Notes: generated from the sequence alone by a model not told the origin. Positions 16,956-26,973 are shown, counted from the first letter of the stretch. The stretch: DNA of 64,000 nucleotides from Bacteriovorax sp. Seq25_V (GCF_000447795.1 NZ_AUNI01000021.1:186001-250000), one strand, 5' to 3'. Numbers and translations are program-made.

Positions 16956-17723
16956 TTAGGTATCTAGTGCATGATATAGGAATATAGAAGCGGCTGAAGC
17001 GGCATTTAAATGTGCAACGTAATTAGAAATTGGAATAAATAACTTTTCGTCGCATGCATCGATCACTTCCCTATCCATACCATTTCCTTCATTACCAATG
17101 ACGATACATGTTTTGGAAGGGTATTTAATGTCTTTAATACTCTTAGCCCCGTCTTCATTTGCTGTTGCGAAGACTTGATAACCACTGGCCTGGAGTTTTG
17201 CGATCGTTCTAGGTAGATACTCGCTTCGGGCAACACGTACTTCAAATACATTACCCATAGATACACGAATACAACGACGCAGATAAGGTGAAGCACTTTT
17301 GTAATCATAAATAATAGAGTCGAATCCAAATGCTAAAGCTGCACGAGTCATTGTTCCAACATTTTCAGCACTCATGACACCATTGAAAATAAGAATGCGA
17401 TCACCAAGATTATCGAGTGACGTAAAGTCAGGAAGTTCAATCAATGCCATGACACCATGGTGAAGATTAAACCCCACAATTTCTTCCATGATTTCTTTTG
17501 AAGCAACAAAGCTTTTCGTTGTATTTGCATCGATCACTTCCCTATTGGCTTCGTAGAATTCATGAGTCGATAAGGTTGCATGAACCATGAAATCTGAATT
17601 AAGGGCTTTGAGAACAACTTTCTCACTTTCTGCGATTGCAAGACCCTTATTGATTAGGTTCTTGTCTTTTACATTTTTAAAAATGTCTATTGCTTCGATA
17701 TTTGAACTTGTTACTTCAATCAT
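16956..17723 (-). CDS. SpoU-family RNA 2'-O-methyltransferase
   Basis: 255 aa SPOUT enzyme. An N-terminal substrate-binding segment is followed by the catalytic trefoil-knot domain with motif 1 ENVGTMTRAALAFG, motif 2 IVIGNEGNGM and motif 3 IPISNYVAHLNAASAASIF. These bind S-adenosylmethionine and methylate a ribose in rRNA or tRNA (RlmB/TrmH-like; exact target not decidable). Motif 3 deviates slightly from the usual SLNVSVA. Its start overlaps the end of uvrA by 4 bp. Confidence 0.85.
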   Translation of the reverse strand: MIEVTSSNIEAIDIFKNVKDKNLINKGLAIAESEKVVLKALNSDFMVHATLSTHEFYEANREVIDANTTKSFVASKEIMEEIVGFNLHHGVMALIELPDFTSLDNLGDRILIFNGVMSAENVGTMTRAALAFGFDSIIYDYKSASPYLRRCIRVSMGNVFEVRVARSEYLPRTIAKLQASGYQVFATANEDGAKSIKDIKYPSKTCIVIGNEGNGMDREVIDACDEKLFIPISNYVAHLNAASAASIFLYHALDT

Positions 17724-20542
17724 TTCTTTAAAACTTTTTTGAGGAAGAATCCTGTGTGTGAATTCTTAATTTTGCTAACTTCCTCTGGTGTACCAATAGC
17801 GACGATTTGACCGCCTCCTGAGCCACCTTCTGGGCCTAGGTCGATGATGTGATCAGAAACTTTAATAACATCCAGGTTGTGCTCGATAGTTAACACAGTA
17901 TTGCCTTGATCCACAAGTGAGTTTATGGCCTTGAGTAAAACTTTAACATCCTCAAAATGAAGACCTGTTGTTGGTTCATCAAGAACATAGAGAGTGTGAC
18001 CTTTTGTCTTTTTAGCGAGCTCAGTTGAGAGTTTTAAGCGCTGTGCCTCCCCTCCTGATAATGTCGTCGCAGGTTGACCTAGCCTCATATAGCCTAAACC
18101 AACGTCATTCATTGTCTTTAGAATACGTGAGACACGAGGATGGTTAGAGAAGAATTCGTAGCCCTCCTCTATTGTCATCTCTAGTACATCTGCAATATTT
18201 TTCCCACGATAGAGAACTGAAAGAGTTTCATTGTTGTATCTCTTACCGTTACATTCTGGACAAGTTACAAAAACATCTGGAAGAAAATGCATTTCAATTT
18301 TCTTGACGCCGTTACCTTCACACTCCTCACAACGTCCACCTTTTACGTTAAAACTAAATCTTCCCTGTTTGTAACCACGGATTTGGGATTCAGGAGTCAT
18401 TGCGTAGAGTTTTCTTATGTCGTCAAAGAGACCCGTGTATGTTGCAGGATTAGAATGCGGTGTTCGACCGATTGGGCTTTGGTCAAGTTCGATAACAGAT
18501 TTAAATTTTGATATACCTGTGATCGTTTTATAGTTTTTCTTATCATATAAAGACTTGTTCGCACGTGTTAAGGAAGTTTTAACAGCAGGAATTAAAATCT
18601 CATGTACTAACGTCGACTTCCCTGACCCACTCACACCTGTGATGCATGTTAAAATCCCATGAGGTATTTCGATGTCGAGATTTTTTATATTATTTTGGGT
18701 TGCACCTTTGAGTTTAATGGTTTCAGAATAAGGCTTACGCTCTTTTGGCACAGGTATGCATGTTTGTTCGTTTAAATATTTTGCAGTGATAGAGTTTTTA
18801 GCTTTTATGAACTCATCTTTGGTTCCAAGAGCAACGATCTCTCCACCGTGTACACCGGCTCCTGGGCCGATATCAATTATAAAGTCACTTGCCATCATTG
18901 TATCTTCATCGTGTTCAACAACCAGAACAGTATTACCAAGATCTCTTAAATCCTTTAATGTTTGGATGAGTTTCACGTTGTCACGTTGATGTAGTCCAAT
19001 ACTTGGCTCATCAAGAACGTAAAGAACACCAGATAGTGCTGAGCCAATTTGAGTTGCAAGACGAATACGTTGCGCCTCACCTCCAGACAAAGATCCAGCC
19101 GAACGATTGAGTGTAAGGTAGTCTAAACCTACGTCTACAAGGAATGATAGGCGGTTTTTAATTTCTTTTAAAAGTTTTTCTGCAATCTGCGCTTTAATGC
19201 CATCGAATTGAATTTTCTCGACAATTTGTTGTGTTTCTCCAATAGAAACTTCACAGAGGTCAATAATATTTTTATCATTGATCTTTGTAGAAAGGGCTAT
19301 TGGGTTTAGACGACGACCATTACAGCTTGAACATAATTTAATCTTCATATAGTTTTCAAGTTCAATGCGAACTTTTTCAGATGAAGACTCCTTATACTTT
19401 TTATCAAACCAGTCTAGAATGCCAGGAAATGGCTTAGAGAATTCAAAATTAGAATTCTCTGATTTGAATTTATATTTATATACTTTGTCTGTCCCGTTGA
19501 AAATAATATCAAAATGTTTTTTTGAAATTTCCTTCAAAGGGATTTTAAGATCAATTTTTTCTTCCTTACAAACTGTTTCAACCATTTTGTTTAAAAAAGA
19601 ATTCTTTTTTAAAATTGCTGGGATTGAACCAGAGAGGATAGGGAGGTTGTCATCAAAAATTAGCGAATCAATATCAAACTTTTTAGATTCAGCAAGACCG
19701 TTACATTCAGGACAAGCGCCAACAGGGGAGTTGAATGAGAAGAGACGTGGCTCAAGGTCTGGATATCTTTCACCTGTAATAGGGGAGAGGTTATGTTCAG
19801 AAAATCTTTTGATTTCGTCTTCGATTGCAATATGTGCAATGCCATTACCTAATTTATAAGCGTATTCAATAGAATCGGTGAGACGCTTTTCAACACCATC
19901 CTTTACAAGTACACGATCGATAACACAGTAAATCTCTTGGGATGCTTTGAGTTTGTTAACATCGGCGTCTTCAAGAAGATTAACCTCTCCATCTACCATA
20001 AAGCGCGAAAAGCCCATGGCACGGTACTTTGAAACCTGATCTTTTGTAGCCTTGATTGTTGATTCAGCAATTTGAATCATTATTTGTAACTTTGTTTTCT
20101 CTTTATTCTTTAGAAGTTCAGTCGTAATCTGGCCAGGTGTATAGCTTCTAATAATTTCCCCACTTTCTGGACAGTAGAGGTCTCCGGCACGTGCAAAAAG
20201 AACACGAAGGTAGTCATAGACTTCAGTTATCGTTCCAACGGTAGAGCGTGGATTTTTATTTGTCGTTTTTTGATCGATAGCAATAGCAGGGGAGAGCCCG
20301 GTGATAGACTCAACATCTGGAGCTTGTTGTTGTCCTAAAAACTGTCTTGCGTATGAAGAAAGGGATTCAATGTAGCGACGTTGTCCTTCAGCATATATTG
20401 TATCGAAAGCAAGTGAACTTTTTCCTGAACCAGAAGGGCCAGTAATAACTGTTAATGTATTTTTAGGAATGTTAACGGATACATCCTTGAGATTATGTAC
20501 ACGCGCTTTGTGGACTTTAATAAAATCATTTTGATTCTTCAT
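17720..20542 (-). CDS. uvrA: Excinuclease ABC subunit A
   Basis: 940 aa, full length. Two ABC ATPase modules: Walker A GPSGSGKSSLAFDT near residue 35 and GVSGSGKSTL in the second half, each with an LSGGEAQR signature. Zinc-binding Cys pairs occur at CPECNG, CSSCNGRR and the CEEC...CPECNGKRYN module. It recognises DNA lesions with UvrB in nucleotide excision repair. It overlaps pdxA by 17 bp in a minus-strand run, so no dedicated LexA-type promoter lies immediately upstream. mfd, which recruits UvrA, is nearby. Confidence 0.97.
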   Translation of the reverse strand: MKNQNDFIKVHKARVHNLKDVSVNIPKNTLTVITGPSGSGKSSLAFDTIYAEGQRRYIESLSSYARQFLGQQQAPDVESITGLSPAIAIDQKTTNKNPRSTVGTITEVYDYLRVLFARAGDLYCPESGEIIRSYTPGQITTELLKNKEKTKLQIMIQIAESTIKATKDQVSKYRAMGFSRFMVDGEVNLLEDADVNKLKASQEIYCVIDRVLVKDGVEKRLTDSIEYAYKLGNGIAHIAIEDEIKRFSEHNLSPITGERYPDLEPRLFSFNSPVGACPECNGLAESKKFDIDSLIFDDNLPILSGSIPAILKKNSFLNKMVETVCKEEKIDLKIPLKEISKKHFDIIFNGTDKVYKYKFKSENSNFEFSKPFPGILDWFDKKYKESSSEKVRIELENYMKIKLCSSCNGRRLNPIALSTKINDKNIIDLCEVSIGETQQIVEKIQFDGIKAQIAEKLLKEIKNRLSFLVDVGLDYLTLNRSAGSLSGGEAQRIRLATQIGSALSGVLYVLDEPSIGLHQRDNVKLIQTLKDLRDLGNTVLVVEHDEDTMMASDFIIDIGPGAGVHGGEIVALGTKDEFIKAKNSITAKYLNEQTCIPVPKERKPYSETIKLKGATQNNIKNLDIEIPHGILTCITGVSGSGKSTLVHEILIPAVKTSLTRANKSLYDKKNYKTITGISKFKSVIELDQSPIGRTPHSNPATYTGLFDDIRKLYAMTPESQIRGYKQGRFSFNVKGGRCEECEGNGVKKIEMHFLPDVFVTCPECNGKRYNNETLSVLYRGKNIADVLEMTIEEGYEFFSNHPRVSRILKTMNDVGLGYMRLGQPATTLSGGEAQRLKLSTELAKKTKGHTLYVLDEPTTGLHFEDVKVLLKAINSLVDQGNTVLTIEHNLDVIKVSDHIIDLGPEGGSGGGQIVAIGTPEEVSKIKNSHTGFFLKKVLKK

Positions 20543-21443
20543 TACTAATCCTATTAGAAATATTGTGGGCCATCTTTAAAACATAGTAACAGCCCATGTA
20601 GTCAGCTACGTTCTTACCATAGAGTTCGAATGCTGTCCCATGATCAACACTTAGACGAATGTAAGGCAGACCGAGTGAAATATTTGCACCAATGGTCTTA
20701 TGTAGACTTTTAAAGGGCGCTAGGCCTTGATCATGATACATATAAACGAATAAACGATCGTGACTAAATTTATTTGTAATAAGAAGACCATCGGCAGCTA
20801 GTGGACCTTTAATCGTTACGCCATCAATAGGGGATAGCTGAATTGCGAGCTCTTCCTTTCCAAGGCGTCCACCCTCGCCAGCATGGGGGTTAATTCCTGC
20901 AACAAAAACTTCCTTGATGATGCCAAAATATTTTTTATATTTATCAACACAGAGTTTTATTTTTGTGTTGATAAGTTCAGAAGATAAAGCCGTTGGAACT
21001 TCAGCAAGACTGATGTGGTCAGTGATGAGAAGAACATTAGCATCTTCGGACTTAAAGAACATATCAACTTCTGTCTGATAAACAGCTCTGAAATATTCTG
21101 TGTGACCATTGTAGAAATGGTCTTTGTATTTTACCTGATCTTTAGTAGTAGGAAGAGTCACCAGAATATCATTGGCGCGACAAAGCTCAACCGCTTTATC
21201 CAGCGCTAGTGTGGTTTGGTAGTCATCGCCAATAAAAATACAGCTGAGTTTAAATCCGCATATATCAAAAGATTTTCCATCACATGAGATGGGCAGATTT
21301 AGAATTTTGGCCGTACTTAGTACAGATTTCTTGTTACAGATGAATATAATTTCAGATTGCTTAGCAGGGGACAGGAGTAGGAAGCTTTTTAAAAAGACTT
21401 CGATTCCTATTCCTTTTTCATGTCCCTGCGTTACATAGATCAT
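20526..21443 (-). CDS. pdxA: 4-hydroxythreonine-4-phosphate dehydrogenase
   Basis: 305 aa, slightly shorter than the usual 320-330. PdxA motifs are clear: GINPHAGEGGRLGKEE, GPLAADGL, YHDQGLAPFKSL and GLPYIRLSVDHGTA, with the metal-binding His and Asp residues. The N-terminal motif is QGHEKGIGIEV where most PdxA have GDPAGIGPE, a divergence worth noting. It catalyses an NAD-dependent step of pyridoxal phosphate synthesis. Lying next to a SurA-like gene recalls the surA-pdxA order of enterobacteria. Confidence 0.88.
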   Translation of the reverse strand: MIYVTQGHEKGIGIEVFLKSFLLLSPAKQSEIIFICNKKSVLSTAKILNLPISCDGKSFDICGFKLSCIFIGDDYQTTLALDKAVELCRANDILVTLPTTKDQVKYKDHFYNGHTEYFRAVYQTEVDMFFKSEDANVLLITDHISLAEVPTALSSELINTKIKLCVDKYKKYFGIIKEVFVAGINPHAGEGGRLGKEELAIQLSPIDGVTIKGPLAADGLLITNKFSHDRLFVYMYHDQGLAPFKSLHKTIGANISLGLPYIRLSVDHGTAFELYGKNVADYMGCYYVLKMAHNISNRISNEESK

Positions 21444-21449
21444 TTTGAT

Positions 21450-22349
21450 TTAGTATTTTTTGACGTAGTTGTTACCAAGTTCTCTTTCAAACCAAAGGCG
21501 AGTAACTTCAATTGCTTTCTTTTCATAAAGTTTTCCGCGGAGACGGTCTTTCGCGCTTAAGAAAAGTTCAGACTCAACAACATCTCTATTTTTTACAAAG
21601 AAGATATGTACTTTCCCAAACATCATTAGTGGGTCTGTAAATTCACCTTCTCCGGCCTTCTTGATAAGGTTCTGTAGTTCTTTAGTAAGACCTTCTTCAG
21701 AGATGTCACCAAGCGTATTGGACTCGATAGAGTTATATTTTCTTGGTAGTGGAGATCCCTTTTGAAAGTCGATCATTGTCTTCTTGAAGTCATTCCAATC
21801 TTTAGCTGGAAGCTTTTCAGGTTCAATTGCAAAATCAACAAGTGTGTATTTAAAAGAAATTGTTTTGTTGTTTACGTTTTCTTTGAAAAACTCGTTTTTG
21901 ATTTCTTGTTCTCCAACAGAAACTAGAGGGATGATTACACGTGAATTAAAAATATTAAATTCGATTGCTTCACGTGTGATTTCAAAGAACTCATCATAGT
22001 TTGTTTTGTTGCCTTTTAAGAATGCAAGAAGTTCTGTTCTTGAAAGACCAAGCTTTTGCTCTCTTTCTTTAATCTCTGATTCTACTTGAGCATCACCGAT
22101 GACATAACCAAGTTCTTTGAGCTTGTCGCGAATAATGTATTTTCTAATGACAAGATCAATAATTTCATCGTCACTGTATGATTGCTTACCGTAAATAAAC
22201 GGTGAAACGCTTCTGCGAGCATCAAGACTTGCTTGAATTCTTTTAACTGATGAAAGTGTGATGATTTCGCTATTAATTACAGCAGATATTTTATCTAATA
22301 ACTTAGCTTGAACTGTGAAAGTGATGGCTAAAATGAGCAAAAGCCTCAT
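21450..22349 (-). CDS. SurA-like periplasmic chaperone without a clear PPIase domain
   Basis: 299 aa with a signal peptide (ending about TVQAK). Residues about 20-130 have the SurA N-terminal chaperone pattern (DKISAVINSEIITLSSV..., then IRKYIIRDKLKELG). The following ~170 residues have a diverged rotamase-like layout (LGDISEEGLTKELQNLIKKAGEGEFTDPL...) but lack parvulin active-site residues. Likely an outer-membrane-protein chaperone. It sits 6 bp upstream of pdxA. Its start codon and ribosome site are inside a predicted leader hairpin. Confidence 0.7.
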   Translation of the reverse strand: MRLLLILAITFTVQAKLLDKISAVINSEIITLSSVKRIQASLDARRSVSPFIYGKQSYSDDEIIDLVIRKYIIRDKLKELGYVIGDAQVESEIKEREQKLGLSRTELLAFLKGNKTNYDEFFEITREAIEFNIFNSRVIIPLVSVGEQEIKNEFFKENVNNKTISFKYTLVDFAIEPEKLPAKDWNDFKKTMIDFQKGSPLPRKYNSIESNTLGDISEEGLTKELQNLIKKAGEGEFTDPLMMFGKVHIFFVKNRDVVESELFLSAKDRLRGKLYEKKAIEVTRLWFERELGNNYVKKY

Positions 22350-22401
22350 GAGAACTCCTATCTTATAAACTTAGTTAAAAGATAGCCTTTCAATGAGGCT
22401 T
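22341..22401 (-). promoter_or_regulatory. Nested leader hairpin hiding the start of the SurA-like gene
   Basis: On the minus-strand transcript, AAGCCTCAT (22401-22393) is perfectly complementary to the first three codons ATGAGGCTT (22349-22341). Inside it, CTATCTT-type and AAGATAG arms (22385-22379 and 22364-22358) form a second 7-bp stem adjoining the GGAG ribosome site. The upstream parvulin gene stops just before this structure, which may couple translation or respond to temperature. Confidence 0.5.
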
Positions 22402-22413
22402 ATTCAAGTGAAA

Positions 22414-23223
22414 TTACTTTAGATTAGGGTCTAGAACTTTAACAGTTGCGCTTTTTCTTAGCTTTGCAAAATAATTATCGATTATCTTGTCACGCTTTTG
22501 GTCATAGACAAATTTTTGGTAAGCTGGCTTATTAATGTCCTTAAATTCTTTTACCCCAAGAATTTTCACAATGTGGTAACCATATTGAGTTCTTACTGGA
22601 GTTGTAATAAATCCAACTTCTTTACCCTTGATTGCCTTGTAGTATTCTGGCGCATAGAAAAATGCTGGTTGGTATCCAACATCTCCACCAGTTTCGGCGT
22701 TAGGCGACTGAGAATATTTATTTGCTAATTCAGCAAATTTCTTTGGATCTTTTTTAACTTGTTCGTAAATTTCAAATATTTTCTTTTGAGCTTCACTAAC
22801 TTCTACCTCCGAAGGTGCAACTCTAACTCTTAAAAGAATATGAGCTGTTCTATATTCAGGGAAGTCTTTGTAGAAAGCCTCTACGTCTTTATCTGTTACG
22901 TTAATTCTTTGAAATTCAGGTTCAAGATCTTTCGATACCTGTGCATTGAATAGAACTTCTTCCATTTTTTCTAAAACAACAGGATCTTTGTCGAGCTTGC
23001 TTTTCTTCGCACGATCAATTCCAATTTCCTTGTTGATGATATCATCAAGAACTTTTTTCATCGTTACGACTTCATTAGAAACTACATATCTATTAAGTAG
23101 GTATGCCTTATCTAAATCTGATTTTGTAATTTTCTTTCCGTTTACTTCAGCAACGACAGGGTCTTTTGTTTCAGCAAAAGAAATTAGTGCGATTGCAGAA
23201 ATAAGAACAAATTTTCTAAGCAT
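22414..23223 (-). CDS. Parvulin-type periplasmic peptidyl-prolyl isomerase
   Basis: 269 aa with a signal peptide (LISAIALISFAE). An N-terminal SurA-like helical segment (about 25-115) precedes a parvulin rotamase domain (about 127-225) with RTAHILLRV, FAELANKYSQSPNAETGGDVGY and TQYGYHIVKI motifs. It accelerates proline isomerisation during envelope protein folding. AAGGA lies six bases before the ATG. It is paired with the SurA-like gene downstream, suggesting a split chaperone/isomerase system. Confidence 0.9.
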   Translation of the reverse strand: MLRKFVLISAIALISFAETKDPVVAEVNGKKITKSDLDKAYLLNRYVVSNEVVTMKKVLDDIINKEIGIDRAKKSKLDKDPVVLEKMEEVLFNAQVSKDLEPEFQRINVTDKDVEAFYKDFPEYRTAHILLRVRVAPSEVEVSEAQKKIFEIYEQVKKDPKKFAELANKYSQSPNAETGGDVGYQPAFFYAPEYYKAIKGKEVGFITTPVRTQYGYHIVKILGVKEFKDINKPAYQKFVYDQKRDKIIDNYFAKLRKSATVKVLDPNLK

Positions 23224-23280
23224 TGTTCAGTCCTTTTTAGTATTATCCTTATCCTATTGTAACAAGATCTAATAAAAACA

Positions 23281-26200
23281 CTAACATGGAACAATTTGCT
23301 CAGCAATCTCCTTACAAAACTCTACTAAATAACTCGGAGATACCTTTTCAGTGTGGGTATAAATGAGCTTAAAGTCCGGTGTGAACTTGTATTTACGCGT
23401 TCTTTTGATAAAGGCATCAACAATATTATTTCGAAGGTCTTCATTAACATCGAGTAAACTTTTTTCAAAAGTAAGAATGATACTTTTGTCGAGAACTTGC
23501 ACCGATTTAAGAGCAAGTGGTAGGAGTTGAACACGAGCATAGAGAATTGAGAAAAGGCTATTAAGCTCTTCTGGTAATGGTCCATAAATATCGTAAAATT
23601 TCTCTTCGATTTGTTTGATACTATCTTCTGATTTGGCATTAGAAAGTTGCTTGTAAAACTTAAGCCTTTCTGATGCATCCGAAACATAATGGGCCGGGAT
23701 AAACGTCGCAAAAGGAGTGTTGATTTCAATATCTTTATGAACGATCCTCTTTTCACCACGTAGCTCTTGAATCGCTTCAGTAAGTAATTCCATGTACAGC
23801 TCAAGACCAATTGCCTCTATATGACCAGATTGTTGAGCACCAAGAATATCTCCTGCGCCACGTATTTCAAGGTCGCAATTTGCGATTTGAAAACCAGCTC
23901 CCATATCTGCATATGTTTGTAACGCCTTCAATCTTTTTGCTGCAATTTCATTAATTGGTTTGGTACTAGGAATGACAAAGTAAGCGTATGCCTTCTTGTC
24001 TGAACGGCCGATACGACCACGAAGTTGGTGAAGCTGAGAAAGACCGTACATATCAGCACGATCAACAATCATTGTGTTTGCATTAGGAATATCAATCCCT
24101 GATTCGATAATCGTCGTCGAAACAAGAATTTGATAATGACCCTTATAAAAAGCTGAAATACGTTCTTCGAGTTCTTTCTCTGCCATTTGTCCGTGAGCAA
24201 AAACAATATTTGCTTCGGGGACAAGCTCTCTAATGTAGGCAACATAATTTTCCATGTCTTGCACACGATTATGAACAATAAAAACTTGGCCACCACGTTT
24301 AAGCTCACGTTTAATTGCTGTCTGAAGAGTGTGATCATCTTCTTTAATTAAATATGTCTTTATCGACTGACGACGAGGTGGAGCTGTCTTAATAAGTGCA
24401 AGATCCTTGAGACCAAGAAAAGATAATTGAAGAGTTCTTGGAATTGGTGTCGCAGTAAGAGTTAAAAAATCAACAGATGATTTTAAAAGTTGTAACTTGC
24501 TCTTGTGAGCAACACCAAATCGTTGTTCTTCATCGACAATAACAAGACCAAGGTCTTTAAACTTAATTTGGCTCGATAGAAGTTTATGCGTCCCAATAAT
24601 GATATCAATTTTACCCGATTCTAAATTTTCTTTTGTCTCTTTCTCTTCTTTGCCTTTTTTAAATCTCGAAAGGAAGTCGATTGAGACGGCAAAGTTTTTG
24701 AATCGTTTAACGAAAGAATTATAATGTTGAAGTGCTAATACTGTCGTCGGAACAAGTACAGCGACTTGTTTCTTATCAAGGACTGCCTTGTAGGCAGCAC
24801 GCATAGCAACTTCAGTTTTTCCAAAGCCTACATCTCCACAGACTAAGAAATCCATGGCCGTAGGGCTTTGCATTTTATCAATAATTGATTCTATAGCCTG
24901 ACTTTGATCTGGAGTTTCGTTAAACGGAAAGTCGAGCTCAAATTCTTTAAAATCATGATCTGGAGGTGAGAAAGAAAATGCTGGGGAAGATTGTCTTTCG
25001 GCCTGGAGTTTAATCAAATCGAAGGCAAGCTTTTTAACACTTTCCTTAGCCCGTGCTTTAACTGCAGAAAATTTATTTGTACGTAAACTATCCAAGGTAA
25101 CAGTAGCTGTCGCATCTGCATACTTTTGGATAAGATTCATTTTATAAATTGGAATGAAAACTTTATCTTTTTCTTTGAAAGTTAAAACCAGATAGTCAGT
25201 TTTGGATTCACCAACTTCCATTGCTTCAAGGCCTTGGTATTGACCGACTCCATGCTTGGCATGGATAACGTAGTCGCCAGGCTTAAGTGAAGCGAGCTGC
25301 TCAGCGAAGAGATCGTAGTTAACTTCTTGTTTAACTTTAATTTTGTCGCGTTTGACTGCAAAGAGGTCACTATCTGCAATAACCAGAGTTTTTTCGCTAT
25401 CGTAGTAAAATCCATGTTCTAACTTAAACTTCAAAAATTTAATTCTTTTTAAAATATCCTGAGGAAATTCTAGAACTTCGAGAATGTGAGAAATTTCATT
25501 CTTAGAGTTATCATTTTGATAGGTGAAAATAATATTTCCACTATGTTTAAATTCATCCTTGATGAAGGATAGAGTATTTCGAAGGAGTTCCTGCTTTGAA
25601 GCCCCAAGTTGAATATGGTTTGAAAAATATTGTCTCGAGTTTTCGATTCGAATATCAACATGATTATCATCTTCATCAAAATGTGTATGCACCTTAATAT
25701 GATTTACATCAAGCTTATGAAAAGCTTTAACTTTCTTAATAAGATCATCCTCAAAAAGATGTTCGTATGTAGGAAGAAGGGCTTCAGCATCGTGCTCAAT
25801 ATAATCTTCATAATCAACGCGAAGTGATTCCTTGAACTCAAGTAGTTTATCTTCAACTTCATCAGAGTTAATAAAAGTTATAATGTCGGTAGCTTCATTA
25901 AAGTAATCAAGTAGAGTTGAATTTGATTCAAAGAAAAGAGGTATATATACAGGATAGTTTTCAAATAACATCCCATCTGAAAGTTTCGAAAATAATTCTT
26001 TTCTAAATTCAAATTTTGTTTTTTGACCAGGTGTTGGCCTAAGCACCTTTTCACGAAGGACGTTGCTATATTTACTATCCGTTAAAATTCCTGGGGCTGC
26101 TGTAATTTTAACGGAATCAAGTTTTCGATCCTTGATTGTTTTTAAAGTCTCCTTGTCGACATGGAAAATCTCTTCAATCATATCGTCAAAATAATGAAGG

Positions 26201-26787
26201 CGAACTGGAGGATGCGAAATAGGGTAGATATCAAAAATTTCTCCCTTACGAGAGAAAGTACCTGGCTCTTCAACTGTATGACTTGAACTGTAACCACTTT
26301 GGACTAACTTACCTGCAAGCTCATCGGGAGAAATGATATCGCTTGTTTCAATCTTAAATGATGTTTCGTTGAAAAATGAGATTGGTGGCAACTTCATAGC
26401 TAGAGAGTCAATCGAAGTTATAAGGATATTCGTCTTGCTTGAGTCTAATAAAGTGTTAAGAACGCGAAACCTAAAAAATAAGCTCTTTTCTGAAGAGATA
26501 ATGCCAGAAAAAGGTGACGCATCTAGTCCTGGAAAGTGAAGAAAGTTAACACTGTCGGAAAATATTTCTTGAAAGGATTTTTTCGCATTGTGATAAAAAT
26601 TTTCGGCATCATCGTTAGTAGGAAATACTATTAATTTACTTTTCGTCGACAAGTGATGTTGTGACTCATGGCTAACATAGTTGATGAAATTCCATAGTGA
26701 GTGATCAAGACCATTGATCACTAAATGGCGAGAGCTCGATTGGGACCATGTGTTAAGTCTTGTGAGTAATGGGAGAAAAGTATTCAT
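23281..26787 (-). CDS. mfd: Transcription-repair coupling factor
   Basis: 1168 aa, full length. Order: UvrB-like N-terminal module, RNA polymerase interaction domain (KPGDYVIHAKHGVGQYQGL about 500), SF2 helicase/translocase with Walker A GDVGFGKTEVAMRAA, DEEQRFG, TATPIPRTL and QLRGRIGRSDKKAYAYF, then the TRCF C-terminal domain. It removes stalled RNA polymerase and recruits UvrA. Monocistronic, with about 57 bp to the next minus-strand gene. The start is ATG with AGGA nine bases upstream. Confidence 0.97.
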   Translation of the reverse strand: MNTFLPLLTRLNTWSQSSSRHLVINGLDHSLWNFINYVSHESQHHLSTKSKLIVFPTNDDAENFYHNAKKSFQEIFSDSVNFLHFPGLDASPFSGIISSEKSLFFRFRVLNTLLDSSKTNILITSIDSLAMKLPPISFFNETSFKIETSDIISPDELAGKLVQSGYSSSHTVEEPGTFSRKGEIFDIYPISHPPVRLHYFDDMIEEIFHVDKETLKTIKDRKLDSVKITAAPGILTDSKYSNVLREKVLRPTPGQKTKFEFRKELFSKLSDGMLFENYPVYIPLFFESNSTLLDYFNEATDIITFINSDEVEDKLLEFKESLRVDYEDYIEHDAEALLPTYEHLFEDDLIKKVKAFHKLDVNHIKVHTHFDEDDNHVDIRIENSRQYFSNHIQLGASKQELLRNTLSFIKDEFKHSGNIIFTYQNDNSKNEISHILEVLEFPQDILKRIKFLKFKLEHGFYYDSEKTLVIADSDLFAVKRDKIKVKQEVNYDLFAEQLASLKPGDYVIHAKHGVGQYQGLEAMEVGESKTDYLVLTFKEKDKVFIPIYKMNLIQKYADATATVTLDSLRTNKFSAVKARAKESVKKLAFDLIKLQAERQSSPAFSFSPPDHDFKEFELDFPFNETPDQSQAIESIIDKMQSPTAMDFLVCGDVGFGKTEVAMRAAYKAVLDKKQVAVLVPTTVLALQHYNSFVKRFKNFAVSIDFLSRFKKGKEEKETKENLESGKIDIIIGTHKLLSSQIKFKDLGLVIVDEEQRFGVAHKSKLQLLKSSVDFLTLTATPIPRTLQLSFLGLKDLALIKTAPPRRQSIKTYLIKEDDHTLQTAIKRELKRGGQVFIVHNRVQDMENYVAYIRELVPEANIVFAHGQMAEKELEERISAFYKGHYQILVSTTIIESGIDIPNANTMIVDRADMYGLSQLHQLRGRIGRSDKKAYAYFVIPSTKPINEIAAKRLKALQTYADMGAGFQIANCDLEIRGAGDILGAQQSGHIEAIGLELYMELLTEAIQELRGEKRIVHKDIEINTPFATFIPAHYVSDASERLKFYKQLSNAKSEDSIKQIEEKFYDIYGPLPEELNSLFSILYARVQLLPLALKSVQVLDKSIILTFEKSLLDVNEDLRNNIVDAFIKRTRKYKFTPDFKLIYTHTEKVSPSYLVEFCKEIAEQIVPC

Positions 26788-26973
26788 GTTTATGCATCCT
26801 ATAGGTGTGACTCCTTATTAACATAAAATTATATTTAAGGCATCATTTTGTTTTGTGCGTTATTTTAAGAGTTGTGCTAAGCATATAAAAAAAGGGAGGC
26901 CAAAACATTTCCAAAGTGCTAGTTTTCGTGTAATCTTTTGTAGCTTAGTTTACTTGTTCATGGAGTTTAAAGA
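26788..26973 (+). promoter_or_regulatory. Divergent intergenic region upstream of the nuo operon
   Basis: 186 bp between mfd and nuoA must hold the promoter for the 14-gene plus-strand unit and that of mfd. TATAAA (26884-26889) is the best plus-strand -10 candidate but no matching -35 is seen at normal spacing. GGAG eight bases before nuoA is a normal ribosome site. The predicted leader would be about 80 bases. Confidence 0.3.

Noticed and set aside
19365-19859. 164-codon plus-strand frame inside uvrA
   Set aside because: Antisense shadow of an intact, strongly conserved UvrA frame.
20543-20700. LexA-controlled promoter for uvrA
   Set aside because: uvrA overlaps pdxA in the same operon, and no CTGT-N8-ACAG type box is seen at its start.
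23325-23810. 161-codon minus-strand frame at the end of mfd
   Set aside because: Out-of-frame shadow; the mfd C-terminal domain is intact in the other frame.
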